Source: Microbacterium sp. AK009
GTDB lineage: Bacteria; Actinomycetota; Actinomycetes; Actinomycetales; Microbacteriaceae
NCBI RefSeq assembly: GCF_013410955.1
Contig: NZ_JACCCG010000006.1
Span: 186,001 to 250,000, forward strand
Length of the DNA stretch: 64,000 nt
Direction of reading: 5' to 3'
Below are positions 26,188 through 33,946 of this stretch, in pieces; within the stretch, counting starts at the first letter, position 1; every line of letters starts with the position of its first letter. Both the position numbers and the translations under genes were made by a program. Below the pieces are notes generated by a model. The model was not told the DNA's origin. It worked only from the letters and a program-made list of their open reading frames with translations, and ran no database searches.

Positions 26188-26949
26188 TCAGCGGAACCGG
26201 CGTCGATACGCCATCGCGGCCCCGAGGTAGGCCACCACGAGGATCCCCGCGCACCAGGCGAGGGCGACCCAGAGGTCGGCGCCGGGCGCCTCGCCTGCCA
26301 GCAGCGCTCGCATCGCGTTCACGATCGACGTGACCGGCTGATACTCGGCGAACCACCGCACCGGCCCGGGCATCGTCTCGGTCGGAACGAAGGCCGAGCT
26401 CAGGAACGGCAGGAAGATCAGCGGATACGAGAAGGCGCTGGCGCCGTCGACGGTCTTCGCCGTGAGCCCGGCGATGACGGCGAGCCAGGTGAGCGCCAGC
26501 GTGAACAGGAGCAGGATGCCGCCCACCGCGAGCCAAGCCCCGGCCCCCGCGGGACTCCGGAACCCGATGACGAGGGCGACGGCGACGACGACGACAAGCG
26601 AGACCGCGTTCGCCACGACGGACGTGAGGACATGCGCCCACAGTCCGGACGACCGAGCGATCGGCATCGACTGGAAGCGCTCGAAGATCCCGCCCTGCAG
26701 GTCGAGGAAGAGCCGGTACGCCGTGTACGCGACCCCCGACGCCACGGTGATGAGCAGGATGCCGGGCAGAAGGTAATCCACGTACGACTCCCCTCCCGTC
26801 TGGATCGCCCCGCCGAAGACGAAGACGAACAGGAGCAGGAAGGCGATCGGCATCACGGCGGTGGTGACGATGGTGTCGGGGCTGCGCAGGATGTGGCGCA
26901 GCGACCGCCCGGTGAGCGCGGCGGTATCGCCGACGACGTGCACGGTCAT
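26188..26949 (-). CDS. ABC-2 type transporter permease
   Basis: This 253-aa permease is predicted to work with the adjacent ATPase in export (drug/daunorubicin-type family). It has an N-terminal ALTGRSLRHILRSPDTIVTT segment and six membrane helices. The ABC-2 signature region lies near TVDGASAFSYPLIFLPFLSS, and FVPTETMPGPVRWFAEYQPV, typical of DrrB-like permeases, follows. ATG at 26949 overlaps the ATPase stop by 4 nt. It is part of padR-DUF1048-ATPase-permease. Confidence 0.9.
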   Translation of the reverse strand: MTVHVVGDTAALTGRSLRHILRSPDTIVTTAVMPIAFLLLFVFVFGGAIQTGGESYVDYLLPGILLITVASGVAYTAYRLFLDLQGGIFERFQSMPIARSSGLWAHVLTSVVANAVSLVVVVAVALVIGFRSPAGAGAWLAVGGILLLFTLALTWLAVIAGLTAKTVDGASAFSYPLIFLPFLSSAFVPTETMPGPVRWFAEYQPVTSIVNAMRALLAGEAPGADLWVALAWCAGILVVAYLGAAMAYRRRFR

Positions 26950-27728
26950 GGTGCGTCCTTTCCGCCGACGATCGCGAGGAAGATCTCCTCGAGACTCGGC
27001 TGCTTCTCGATGTACTCGACGCGGGCGGGCGGGAACCGTCGCTTGAGGTCCTCGAGCGTGCCCTCGGCGATGATGCGTCCCTCGTGCAGGATCGCGATGC
27101 GGTCCGCCAGCTGCTCGGCCTCGTCGAGGTACTGCGTGGTCAGCAGGATGGTCGTGCCCCCGCGGGCCAGTTCGCGCACCGCGTCCCACACCTCGATGCG
27201 CGCCTGGGGGTCCAGTCCCGTCGTCGGTTCGTCCAGCAGCACGACGGGCGGATCGCCGATGAGGCTCATGGCGATGTCGAGCCGGCGACGCATCCCGCCC
27301 GAGTAGGTTCCGACGCGGCGACCGCCGGCGTCGGTGAGGGAGAATCGCTCGAGCAGGCTGTCGGCGACCCCACCGGGATCGGCCACGTGCCGGAGTCGGC
27401 CGATGAGTACGAGGTTCTCACGACCCGTCAGCACCTCGTCCACCGCGGCGAACTGGCCGGTGAGGCTGATCGCCTCCCTGACGCGCGCAGGCTCGGCCGC
27501 CGCATCCCGACCCTGGATCTCCACTGTGCCCGCGTCGGCGCGAAGCAGAGTCGCGATGATGCGGATCGCCGTGGTCTTGCCGGCACCGTTGGAACCCAGG
27601 AGGGCGTAGATGGTGCCGGGTGGCACCTCGAGGTCGACGCCCTTCAGGACCGACAGGTGGCCGAACGCCTTCTCGAGCCCCCGGATGTGCACCGCGGGGC
27701 GAGCGGTCACGGCTGTCGGGGCGTTCAC
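26946..27728 (-). CDS. ABC transporter ATP-binding protein (drug-export type)
   Basis: This 260-aa ATPase has Walker A LLGSNGAGKTTAIRI, Q-loop SLTGQFAAVDEVLTG, signature YSGGMRRRLDIAMSL, Walker B VVLLDEPTTGLDP and H-loop LLTTQYLDEAEQ. The layout matches DrrA-type exporters. The GTG start overlaps the DUF1048 stop. The substrate is unknown; the PadR repressor upstream suggests induction by a small toxic compound. Confidence 0.93.
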   Translation of the reverse strand: MNAPTAVTARPAVHIRGLEKAFGHLSVLKGVDLEVPPGTIYALLGSNGAGKTTAIRIIATLLRADAGTVEIQGRDAAAEPARVREAISLTGQFAAVDEVLTGRENLVLIGRLRHVADPGGVADSLLERFSLTDAGGRRVGTYSGGMRRRLDIAMSLIGDPPVVLLDEPTTGLDPQARIEVWDAVRELARGGTTILLTTQYLDEAEQLADRIAILHEGRIIAEGTLEDLKRRFPPARVEYIEKQPSLEEIFLAIVGGKDAP

Positions 27729-28090
27729 GGTGCCTCCTCCTTCTCCGCCTGCTCGATCGCAGCGGCGAGCCGCTTCTGCTCCTTGGTGATCCACGAGCCG
27801 ATGCCGTAGTTGGCCTTGAAGGTGTCGACGAACTCGACCGGGTCGTGGCCGACGACGTCTCGCACCGGCATCCCGTCGGCGGCGGCTCGCTCGAAGAGAT
27901 CGGCGAGATCGTCGAACATCTGCAGCAGCAGCTCGCCCTGGTCGGTGCCGCCGTTGTACATCAGGTAGCGCTCGACGCCTCTGGCGGCGGTCCGGTACGG
28001 GGCCGGCAAGGCCTCCACCCGCGCTCGGTATGCCTTCCACCGTCGCTTGTCCGCGAGCGACCCGGTCACCCATTCGATCCAGTTGGTCAT
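27725..28090 (-). CDS. DUF1048 family protein
   Basis: This 121-aa soluble helical protein belongs to DUF1048 (MTNWIEWVTGSLADKRRWKAY; VGHDPVEFVDTFKANYGIGS). These proteins are habitually encoded between a PadR regulator and an ABC exporter; their role is not established, though some act as repressor or resistance-associated factors. Both ends overlap neighbours by 4 nt, so expression is tied to padR. Confidence 0.85.
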   Translation of the reverse strand: MTNWIEWVTGSLADKRRWKAYRARVEALPAPYRTAARGVERYLMYNGGTDQGELLLQMFDDLADLFERAAADGMPVRDVVGHDPVEFVDTFKANYGIGSWITKEQKRLAAAIEQAEKEEAP

Positions 28091-28419
28091 GACTCTCCCC
28101 CTTCGCGGAGCTGTTGCAGTCGTTCGGAGAGGAAGCTCCACGTCCTCCAGAACTCGTCGAGGTAGTCGCGGCCCGCGGCGTTCAGGCTGTAGACCTTGCG
28201 CGGCGGGCCCTTCTCCGAGGGCTCCTTCTCGACATCGACGAGGCCGCGCTGCTCGATGCGCACGAGCAGGGCGTACACGGTGCCCTCCGCGATGTCGGCG
28301 AATCCCTGGTCACGCAGCCAGGTGGTGATCTCGTAGCCGTAAGCGCGGCGCGTGGCGAGAATCGCCAGCACGATGCCCTCGAGGATGCCCTTGAGCATCT
28401 CGGTCGTCTGCCTGCCCAT
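28087..28419 (-). CDS. PadR family transcriptional regulator
   Basis: This 110-aa winged-helix regulator has GILEGIVLAILATRRAYGYE and GTVYALLVRIEQRGLV, followed by the PadR wing region RKVYSLNAAGRDYL. It is small, without the extended C-terminal domain, as in PadR subfamily 2. It is the first gene of the leftward exporter operon and probably represses it. A perfect inverted repeat lies 13-35 nt before its start. An SD-like GAGGGAGAG precedes ATG. Confidence 0.93.
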   Translation of the reverse strand: MGRQTTEMLKGILEGIVLAILATRRAYGYEITTWLRDQGFADIAEGTVYALLVRIEQRGLVDVEKEPSEKGPPRKVYSLNAAGRDYLDEFWRTWSFLSERLQQLREGGES

Positions 28420-28431
28420 CGCCTCTCCCTC

Positions 28432-28454
28432 GGTACTCAGTGTTGGTGAGTACC
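28432..28454. promoter_or_regulatory. Probable PadR operator
   Basis: GGTACTCA and TGAGTACC form a perfect 8-bp inverted repeat with a 7-nt spacer, directly before padR and just downstream of a TACTAT hexamer on the minus strand. The position is right for autorepression. Binding is inferred. Confidence 0.6.
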
Positions 28455-28501
28455 ACTACATAGTAGCGCTGACTAGCTCGAGCGCAACACCCTCCCGATT
28501 C

Positions 28502-28541
28502 GGGGCGCGATCCTCCGGGTGGGGCGCCGCAATCGCGCCCC
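28502..28541 (-). terminator. Hairpin downstream of the GNAT gene
   Basis: GGGGCGCGAT and ATCGCGCCCC are perfect 10-nt arms about 20 nt apart, about 100 nt after the GNAT stop and before the padR promoter. A terminator role is inferred. Confidence 0.5.
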
Positions 28542-28639
28542 GCCCGGCACAATCCGCCCCCAACAGCTGGGGACGGGCGCAGGCGGGCGCAGGCGAGCGG
28601 ACGGGGGGTTGAGGGAGGAGGGATGCCGCGTGCGCGGCG

Positions 28640-29131
28640 TCAGTTGCCGTCGAGGACGGGCAGCAGCGTGTAGACGGCCTCCTCCACGTCGCGACCGACG
28701 CCCGGCGCGAAGGAGGTGGTGCGTGAGACCTCGGTGAAGCCGCACCGGGTGAGAACGGCGCGGGACGCGGCATTGTGAACGGCGACGCGGGCGAACAGCG
28801 GGCGGACGGGCTCGCGCGAGACGAGCAGGCGCAGGGCCCGCGTCGCCACGCCCCTCCCCCACGCGTGGCGGGCGATCCAGTAGGTGACCTCCCGGTCGCC
28901 GTCGACGGTGAAGGAACCGACGGCACCGGCGAAGGCGCCGTCCTCGGTCACGATGCGGTAGGTCACGTCGTCGTCGCCCCGGATGCGGGCGATCCATCGG
29001 TCGAAGGCGTCCCGGTCATCGGGGTCGTCGGCCGTGAACGCGGCGAGCTCGACCGCCGCCGGGTCGCGCATCATCTCGAACACGGCGTCGAGATCGTCGT
29101 CGTCGAGGTCGCGCAGTTCGATGTGGCCCAC
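28640..29131 (-). CDS. GNAT family N-acetyltransferase
   Basis: This 163-aa protein belongs to the GNAT fold, resembling ribosomal-protein or small-molecule acetyltransferases (RimJ/RimL-like). Seen motifs are IELRDLDDDDLDAVFEMM at the start, the acetyl-CoA loop ARHAWGRGVATRAL, and VAVHNAASRAVLTRCGF. The substrate is unknown. GTG at 29131 is 6 nt downstream of TAGGTT on the minus strand; that hexamer includes the stop codon of the upstream gntR gene, suggesting an internal leaderless promoter. Confidence 0.87.
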   Translation of the reverse strand: MGHIELRDLDDDDLDAVFEMMRDPAAVELAAFTADDPDDRDAFDRWIARIRGDDDVTYRIVTEDGAFAGAVGSFTVDGDREVTYWIARHAWGRGVATRALRLLVSREPVRPLFARVAVHNAASRAVLTRCGFTEVSRTTSFAPGVGRDVEEAVYTLLPVLDGN

Positions 29132-29140
29132 GAGGCCAAC

Positions 29141-29809
29141 CTAGCGAGGGTCGTCCCCGCAGGGCGAGGGCAGGTGGTTCAGCTCCATGAGGATGCTCTC
29201 CGCTGCGCGGCCGTCCCGTGCGACGACAGCCTCCCGGAGGCGCCGGTAGCGGGCGGTGCGCAGCTCGACATCCTCGTTCGGCGGCGTCCACGCCTGCAGG
29301 TTGCGCTGTATCGCAAGACCGGCCTCGCGCATGATCGTGATGAACACGTGGTTCGCCGTCGCCCGGATCAGCAGCTGATAGAAGGCCGTCGTACCGCCGA
29401 GGATCCCCAGACCGTCGTCGCGCTCGGAGCAATCGACGAGGGCGTCCACCGCCCCGATCAGGTCGGCGTGCTGTTCGGGGGTCGCTCGCGCCAGCCCGAG
29501 GATCGCTGCGTCGCCGGCGACATAGGTCATGAACTCGGTGGTGTGCGGGTAGGCGTCGGGGTGCGGCTCCTTCACGCGGGTGTACCTGTTCGCGGCGACC
29601 TCCACGAGGCCGAGGCGCTCCAGACGCTGGAGGGCTTCCCGCACCGGGGTGCGTGAGACGCCGAGACGAGAGGCGAGTTCGACGTCGCGCAGTCGATCCC
29701 CGGGTCGCAGCGTGCCGCGCAGAATGGCCTCACCGAGCACCGCATAGACGTCGTCGCCGAGGGCCGCACCCTCACGGGGCGTCAGCGGAGCGAAGTCGTT
29801 GTCGGCCAT
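29141..29809 (-). CDS. GntR family transcriptional regulator (FCD subfamily)
   Basis: This 222-aa repressor-type regulator has an N-terminal winged helix (AILRGTLRPGDRLRDVELAS; LGVSRTPVREALQRLERLG). The C-terminal all-helical FCD domain binds metal and organic-acid ligands (helices around TEFMTYVAGDAAI and ...DALVDCSERDDG). The ligand and target are unknown. ATG at 29809 is preferred over the longer open frame because the upstream part has no similarity and crosses a promoter-like TACACT. It is divergent from cspA. Confidence 0.88.
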   Translation of the reverse strand: MADNDFAPLTPREGAALGDDVYAVLGEAILRGTLRPGDRLRDVELASRLGVSRTPVREALQRLERLGLVEVAANRYTRVKEPHPDAYPHTTEFMTYVAGDAAILGLARATPEQHADLIGAVDALVDCSERDDGLGILGGTTAFYQLLIRATANHVFITIMREAGLAIQRNLQAWTPPNEDVELRTARYRRLREAVVARDGRAAESILMELNHLPSPCGDDPR

Positions 29810-30122
29810 GGCGCCACAAGTGTATTCAACCGACACATTTGTTCGCATCATCACTGATATATCGGTACAGTGTGATGTGTCGCGATCACGCGCCGTCCCT
29901 GCGACGGCGCCCGCGACACATCCGGGGGGATCCGTCGACGCCCGGGCCTCGAGCTCTCTGCTCGGCCCGGGCGGACGATGGGACCGGGATGCGCCGCTTT
30001 CCGGCATCCGTCGTCGTCCTTTCGCAACGTTTGTGTCACCATCTCCCGGCGACACAGCGGCCTTCGTTAGCGTGGTTCACGCCGCGCGGGCACCGGGCTC
30101 GCGGGTGGAACGAAGGCAGTAG
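29810..30122. promoter_or_regulatory. gntR/csp divergent regulatory region
   Basis: This 313-nt region holds a 5-bp-arm inverted repeat CACTG...CAGTG at 29852-29872, a possible GntR site. A nested hairpin occupies 29876-29920: outer arms TGTGTCGCG/CGCGACACA, inner arms GCGCCGTC/GACGGCGC. TAGCGT at 30068-30073 is a plausible csp -10 with a leader of about 43 nt. No ORF of note is present. Roles are inferred. Confidence 0.5.
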
Positions 30123-30329
30123 ATGAGCACGCAGGGCACGGTCAAGTGGTTCAACTCCGAGAAGGGCTTCGGATTCATCGCACCGGATGACGGGAGCGCA
30201 GACGTGTTCGCGCACTACTCGGCCATCCAGGCGAGCGGCTACCGGTCGCTCGAGGAGAACCAGCGCGTGGAGTTCGACGTGGCGCAGGGCCCGAAGGGCC
30301 TGCAGGCGGAGAACATCCGTCCGGTCTGA
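30123..30329 (+). CDS. Cold-shock protein, CspA family
   Basis: This 68-aa single OB-fold RNA chaperone has both RNA-binding motifs: [20 protein letters not shown] (RNP1 GFGFI) and DVFAHYSAI (RNP2). The full cold-shock domain spans residues 4-66. GAAGGCAG precedes the ATG as ribosome-binding site. It is monocistronic and convergent with mprF, with a palindromic repeat between them. Confidence 0.95.
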   Translation: MSTQGTVKWFNSEKGFGFIAPDDGSADVFAHYSAIQASGYRSLEENQRVEFDVAQGPKGLQAENIRPV

Positions 30330-30389
30330 CGCCGGGCCGCTCCGGCCCGCCTCTCTCCCGCCCCGCCCCTCTCCCGCCCGCCTCTCCCG

Positions 30390-30456
30390 CGAGAGTGCAT
30401 CGGGGCGCCGAGGATGCGGGGTCGACCCGGATTCTCGGCGCGCCGTCGCACTCTCG
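30390..30456. repeat. 67-bp palindromic repeat between csp and the LPG-synthetase-like gene
   Basis: The arms 30390-30415 and 30431-30456 are complementary at 22 of 26 positions, around a centre holding the perfect palindrome GGGTCGACCC (30419-30428). It lies between two convergent genes and could serve as a terminator, but the length and internal mismatches look like a dispersed repeat element. Confidence 0.85.
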
Positions 30457-30504
30457 GCGGAAGTGCGGTGACGCGGTGACGCGTGCGCGGCGAGGCGGAG
30501 GCGC

Positions 30505-32616
30505 TCAGCTCTTCCCGCGCACCAGCTCCAGCCCTGCACCGGCGAACTGCCGGAGGGTCGCATCGGGCAGGAACGCGCGGGTGAGGCCGGCCGCGATCCG
30601 CGACAGATCGCCCTCGTCGCGGTAGAGCAGGTACATCGTCTCGTAGCGCGGGTTGAACTTCTGCTTGAAGCGGTGCAGCGAGCGGAATCCGTAGACCGGC
30701 TCGAGCATCTGGGCGAGGCGGTCGGTGAGGTCGGCGATCACCCCCGCGTCGGCGGGGTTCTCGTGGGCGAGCGGTGCGCCCGAGAGCGACAGCACGGCTG
30801 CTCCCTCGTCGGCGAAGTGGCGTGCGGATGATCCGATGAGGAACTCCATCACAGGGCCGAAGCCGCCCTCGCGGCGACGCATGAGATCGAGCGTCCACCC
30901 GCGCACCTCGCCTCCCGCGCCGTAGACGGGCAGCCACGACAGGAAGCCGTCGACGTCGCCGGCGGGAGAGAGCGCCAATGCCAGGCGCACCTCGGGGTCT
31001 TCCGCCTCGATGAGCGTCCCGAGGGTGAAGCGCATCTCGGGGAGGCCCTTCTCGCCCACCCACGACTCCGAGATCGCGCGCAGCTGCGCGTGAACACCCC
31101 AGGGCTCGTCGCCGAGTCGCGTCATGCGGAACGTCATGCCCTCGCGCTCCGCGCGATTGAGCGACGAGCGCACCGCTCCCCACGCCTTGCCGGTGAACTG
31201 CAGTCCCGGGAGGTCGACGATCGTGTCGTCGGCGACGACGAGGCTCCGCCATCCGTCGGGGACGGCCGCGCGGGTCGCCTCGCCGGCGCTGAAGAAGCAG
31301 GGGATCAGCCCCGCCCGCTCGGCCGCGTCGGCGAACTCGCGCACCGAGGCGGGCCGCGAGCCCTCGGGCCCGAGTGGATCGCCGAGGGCGATGGCCGCGC
31401 CGAGGTGCCGCTGATAGGGCACGACGCCCCCGGTGGTCCTGGCGTACGCCATTCCTTCCCATGTCGCCATCCACGACAGGGTGCCGCCGCCGTCGGCACG
31501 GATCATGTCCTTCACGTCGGCCACGGTCGGGACGGGCGTCGCGCCGAGACCGCGGCGGGGCTTGGCGCGGAAAGCGGCGCGCACCCAGATCAGGTAGATC
31601 CCGAGCATCAGCCACAGCACGGCCGAGACGAGACCGATCTCGGTCTCGCCGTCGATCACGACCTCGACCTGCGCCTCGCTGCTGAGGACGATCGCGACGA
31701 CGATCAGCACACCGACGAGAACGTTCAGGCCGGCGAGGATGAGGCCGAGCACCCACGCCCACCGGCGTCCGACCCGCAGACCGTTGGCGATCACGGCGAT
31801 GATGATCGTGTCGACAGCGACGTCGAAGAACCCGCCCGAGATCGGTTCGGTGGGACCGAACGGGCCGTCGGTCGGGACGATGATGAGAGCGATCTGGATG
31901 ACGCCGAGCACGACGATCGACACGAAAGCCAGCAGTCGCTGCTCGCGCACCGTGATGCGCTGAACGCGCAGCGACCGGTCGACGAAGAGGATCAGCACGA
32001 CGGCGACGACGTGTTCGAGGTCGGGGAGCGCGCCCCAGAAGAGCAGCGCGACGAAGACGAAGCCGAGCAGCACCAGCCACGCACGCACCCGCCACGGCGG
32101 CGGGAACAGGCCGACGGCGGCGGCGATGCACGCCATCGTGCCCCCCGAGGCTCCGACATCCAGCGCGGCCGCCTCGGTCTGGGCCCATTCCCACGGCAGG
32201 AGTGCGGCGAACCACAGCAGCAGCGCCGTGGCGCAGACGGCGAAGAGCTGCCCGATCCAGAAGTACGCCAGGGCCACGCGTGTGCCCCGGTGGTACTCCA
32301 GATACGCCATGCCCCAGAAGCCGGCGATGGTGAAGAGGTACACCCACGGTTGGTTCACGAAGAAGGTCCCGGTGACCGGCGTCCACCACCTGCCCTCCAG
32401 GAGCGCGGGAAGACCGTAGGCGACGGAGGTGTAGAGGTCGGCGTCCTCGAACGGGCGCCACAGACCCTGCCAGATCACGCCGGCCGCGAGGATCAGGGCG
32501 ACCAGGGTCAGGGTCGCGGGGATCCGGCCGATCACCCGGACGATCGGAGGCGGCGTGCGCCGCGCCGCCCGCGCGGCATCCTTCGTCGTCGTGCCGCCTG
32601 CCTCGTCGCCCGCCAT
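30505..32616 (-). CDS. Rhomboid-like membrane domain fused to a lysyl-phosphatidylglycerol synthetase (MprF-like) domain
   Basis: This 703-aa membrane protein is predicted to aminoacylate phosphatidylglycerol from aminoacyl-tRNA. The C-terminal third or more (about 370-703) is the DUF2156/MprF synthetase GNAT-like domain (GAAIALGDPLGPEGS; LNRAEREGMTFRM; AHENPADAGVIADL; RFKQKFNPRYETMYLLYRD). The N-terminal membrane part resembles a rhomboid fold (EGRWWTPVTGTFFVNQPWVY, then DVGASGGTMACIAAAVGL with a GASG Ser) rather than the MprF flippase. ATG at 32616 is 7 nt after TATGGT on the minus strand; ATG 32628 is the alternative. Confidence 0.85.
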   Translation of the reverse strand: MAGDEAGGTTTKDAARAARRTPPPIVRVIGRIPATLTLVALILAAGVIWQGLWRPFEDADLYTSVAYGLPALLEGRWWTPVTGTFFVNQPWVYLFTIAGFWGMAYLEYHRGTRVALAYFWIGQLFAVCATALLLWFAALLPWEWAQTEAAALDVGASGGTMACIAAAVGLFPPPWRVRAWLVLLGFVFVALLFWGALPDLEHVVAVVLILFVDRSLRVQRITVREQRLLAFVSIVVLGVIQIALIIVPTDGPFGPTEPISGGFFDVAVDTIIIAVIANGLRVGRRWAWVLGLILAGLNVLVGVLIVVAIVLSSEAQVEVVIDGETEIGLVSAVLWLMLGIYLIWVRAAFRAKPRRGLGATPVPTVADVKDMIRADGGGTLSWMATWEGMAYARTTGGVVPYQRHLGAAIALGDPLGPEGSRPASVREFADAAERAGLIPCFFSAGEATRAAVPDGWRSLVVADDTIVDLPGLQFTGKAWGAVRSSLNRAEREGMTFRMTRLGDEPWGVHAQLRAISESWVGEKGLPEMRFTLGTLIEAEDPEVRLALALSPAGDVDGFLSWLPVYGAGGEVRGWTLDLMRRREGGFGPVMEFLIGSSARHFADEGAAVLSLSGAPLAHENPADAGVIADLTDRLAQMLEPVYGFRSLHRFKQKFNPRYETMYLLYRDEGDLSRIAAGLTRAFLPDATLRQFAGAGLELVRGKS

Positions 32617-32647
32617 GGCACTCACCATAGCGAGCGGCCGGCGAGCC

Positions 32648-33934
32648 TTAGGTGGGGTCGATGGCCGCGCCGCGGTTCGCGGCGTACTGGGCGAGCGCCT
32701 GAGCGTCTTCGGCGTGCCGGAGCGCGCGCCGGGCGGCGTCGAGCGCTTCGACCGGATCCTGTGCCTGCCGTGCGGCGGCGAGGTCGCGCTGCGCGGAGAT
32801 GAGGCGCGCCCGCGCATCGGCGCCGGCGCGCACCCCCGACAACGCCGCTTCGGCGAGGGCGACGCCGTTGCGTGCGGCGGCCAGGGTGCCCGGCAGCGCC
32901 GTCCGGGCCCCGCGGAGGCGCTGCTGCGCGGTGCGCGCATCGCCGAGGGCCCGGTCGAGGCGGTCGCGCAGGCGCGCGAGCTCGCCGATCGTGAAGGTGG
33001 GGCGGCGTGCCGCGCCTGCTTCGAGCGCGTCGAGGGCCTCGGCGACGGCACGAATCTCGTCGCCGAGGCGCTCCGCATCGGCGGGTTCGAGTTTGGCCCG
33101 GATCGCCGTCGCGGCGCGCAGCGCGCCCCGTGCCGCGTCGAACTCGTCCGGGAGCGCCTGCGACGCCTGCGTGATGAGGCGGTAGGTCTCTTCGAGCGTC
33201 CGGGTGTCGGCCTCGGCGCGGCGGAGGGCGCGTTCACCCGCGGCGAGTTCGGCGAGGGCGTTGCGGCTCGGGTCGGCCGCCGAGCGCGACGCCTCGGCGA
33301 GGCGTTCCTCGGCCTCGTCGGCCTCGGTGACGGCCGCGCGGGCCGCCGCCGCGGCATCCTGCCATTCGCGCTCGTCGAACCGGGCGAGCTGCGCGATGAG
33401 GGCCTCGGGATCTCCCATCCCTGCTCGCACCTCGGCGAGCCGAGCCTGCGCGGAGCGGACCTGGTCGGCGGCCGAGACGTGCGCGGTCACCCATGCGGCG
33501 TGCGCGGTGCGCGCGCCGTCGACCGTGCGGAGGGCCGTCTCGACGCGACGGGTGATGGTCTCGGCGGCGCGACGCACCCGCGCTGCCTCCTCGCCGGTTT
33601 CGAGTCGCCCGGCGAGGCGCCGGTACTCTTCGAATCCGTCGTCGCGCACGTGCTGGGCGGTCATCCGCGCGCGGCGCAGGGTCGTCGGGGCGTCGCCGCC
33701 GTAGAGCGCGCCCGACAGGCTCACTTCGACGTCGAGGTCGTCCACCGCGTCATCCAGCCGCACGAGGGCGCGACCGGCTTCGTTCCGCGCCGCTTCGGCG
33801 GCGGCACGCGCCCGGGGCGAGCGTCGCGCGCGCCGAAGCGCGATGAGCCCGACGACGACGGCGAGGGCCGTCACACCGAAGACGACGGCGGCAGGGATCA
33901 CCCAGCGGAGGAGGTCATCGGCCTGCTCGGTCAT
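32648..33934 (-). CDS. Membrane-anchored coiled-coil protein with EzrA-like topology
   Basis: This 428-aa protein starts with a short exterior, one membrane helix (about 12-33, VIPAAVVFGVTALAVVVGLI) and a basic stop. About 380 residues of Ala/Glu/Arg-rich helices with heptad-like spacing then lack Pro and Cys clusters. It ends in a short polar tail. No enzyme motif or known family is identified. An N-terminal anchor followed by a spectrin-like rod resembles EzrA, but the similarity is architectural only. It lies 31 nt upstream of the MprF-like gene in the same direction. Confidence 0.75.
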   Translation of the reverse strand: MTEQADDLLRWVIPAAVVFGVTALAVVVGLIALRRARRSPRARAAAEAARNEAGRALVRLDDAVDDLDVEVSLSGALYGGDAPTTLRRARMTAQHVRDDGFEEYRRLAGRLETGEEAARVRRAAETITRRVETALRTVDGARTAHAAWVTAHVSAADQVRSAQARLAEVRAGMGDPEALIAQLARFDEREWQDAAAAARAAVTEADEAEERLAEASRSAADPSRNALAELAAGERALRRAEADTRTLEETYRLITQASQALPDEFDAARGALRAATAIRAKLEPADAERLGDEIRAVAEALDALEAGAARRPTFTIGELARLRDRLDRALGDARTAQQRLRGARTALPGTLAAARNGVALAEAALSGVRAGADARARLISAQRDLAAARQAQDPVEALDAARRALRHAEDAQALAQYAANRGAAIDPT

Positions 33935-33946
33935 CGGGCGCCTCGC

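Noticed and set aside
25984..27306. 440-codon plus-strand frame starting in tRNA-Leu
   Set aside because: Overlaps the tRNA, its terminator and the ABC permease/ATPase genes on the other strand.
31090..32802. 570-codon plus-strand open frame
   Set aside because: It lies opposite the MprF-like gene; its composition is Arg/Asp/Glu/His-rich with no family motif, typical of antisense frames in high-GC DNA.
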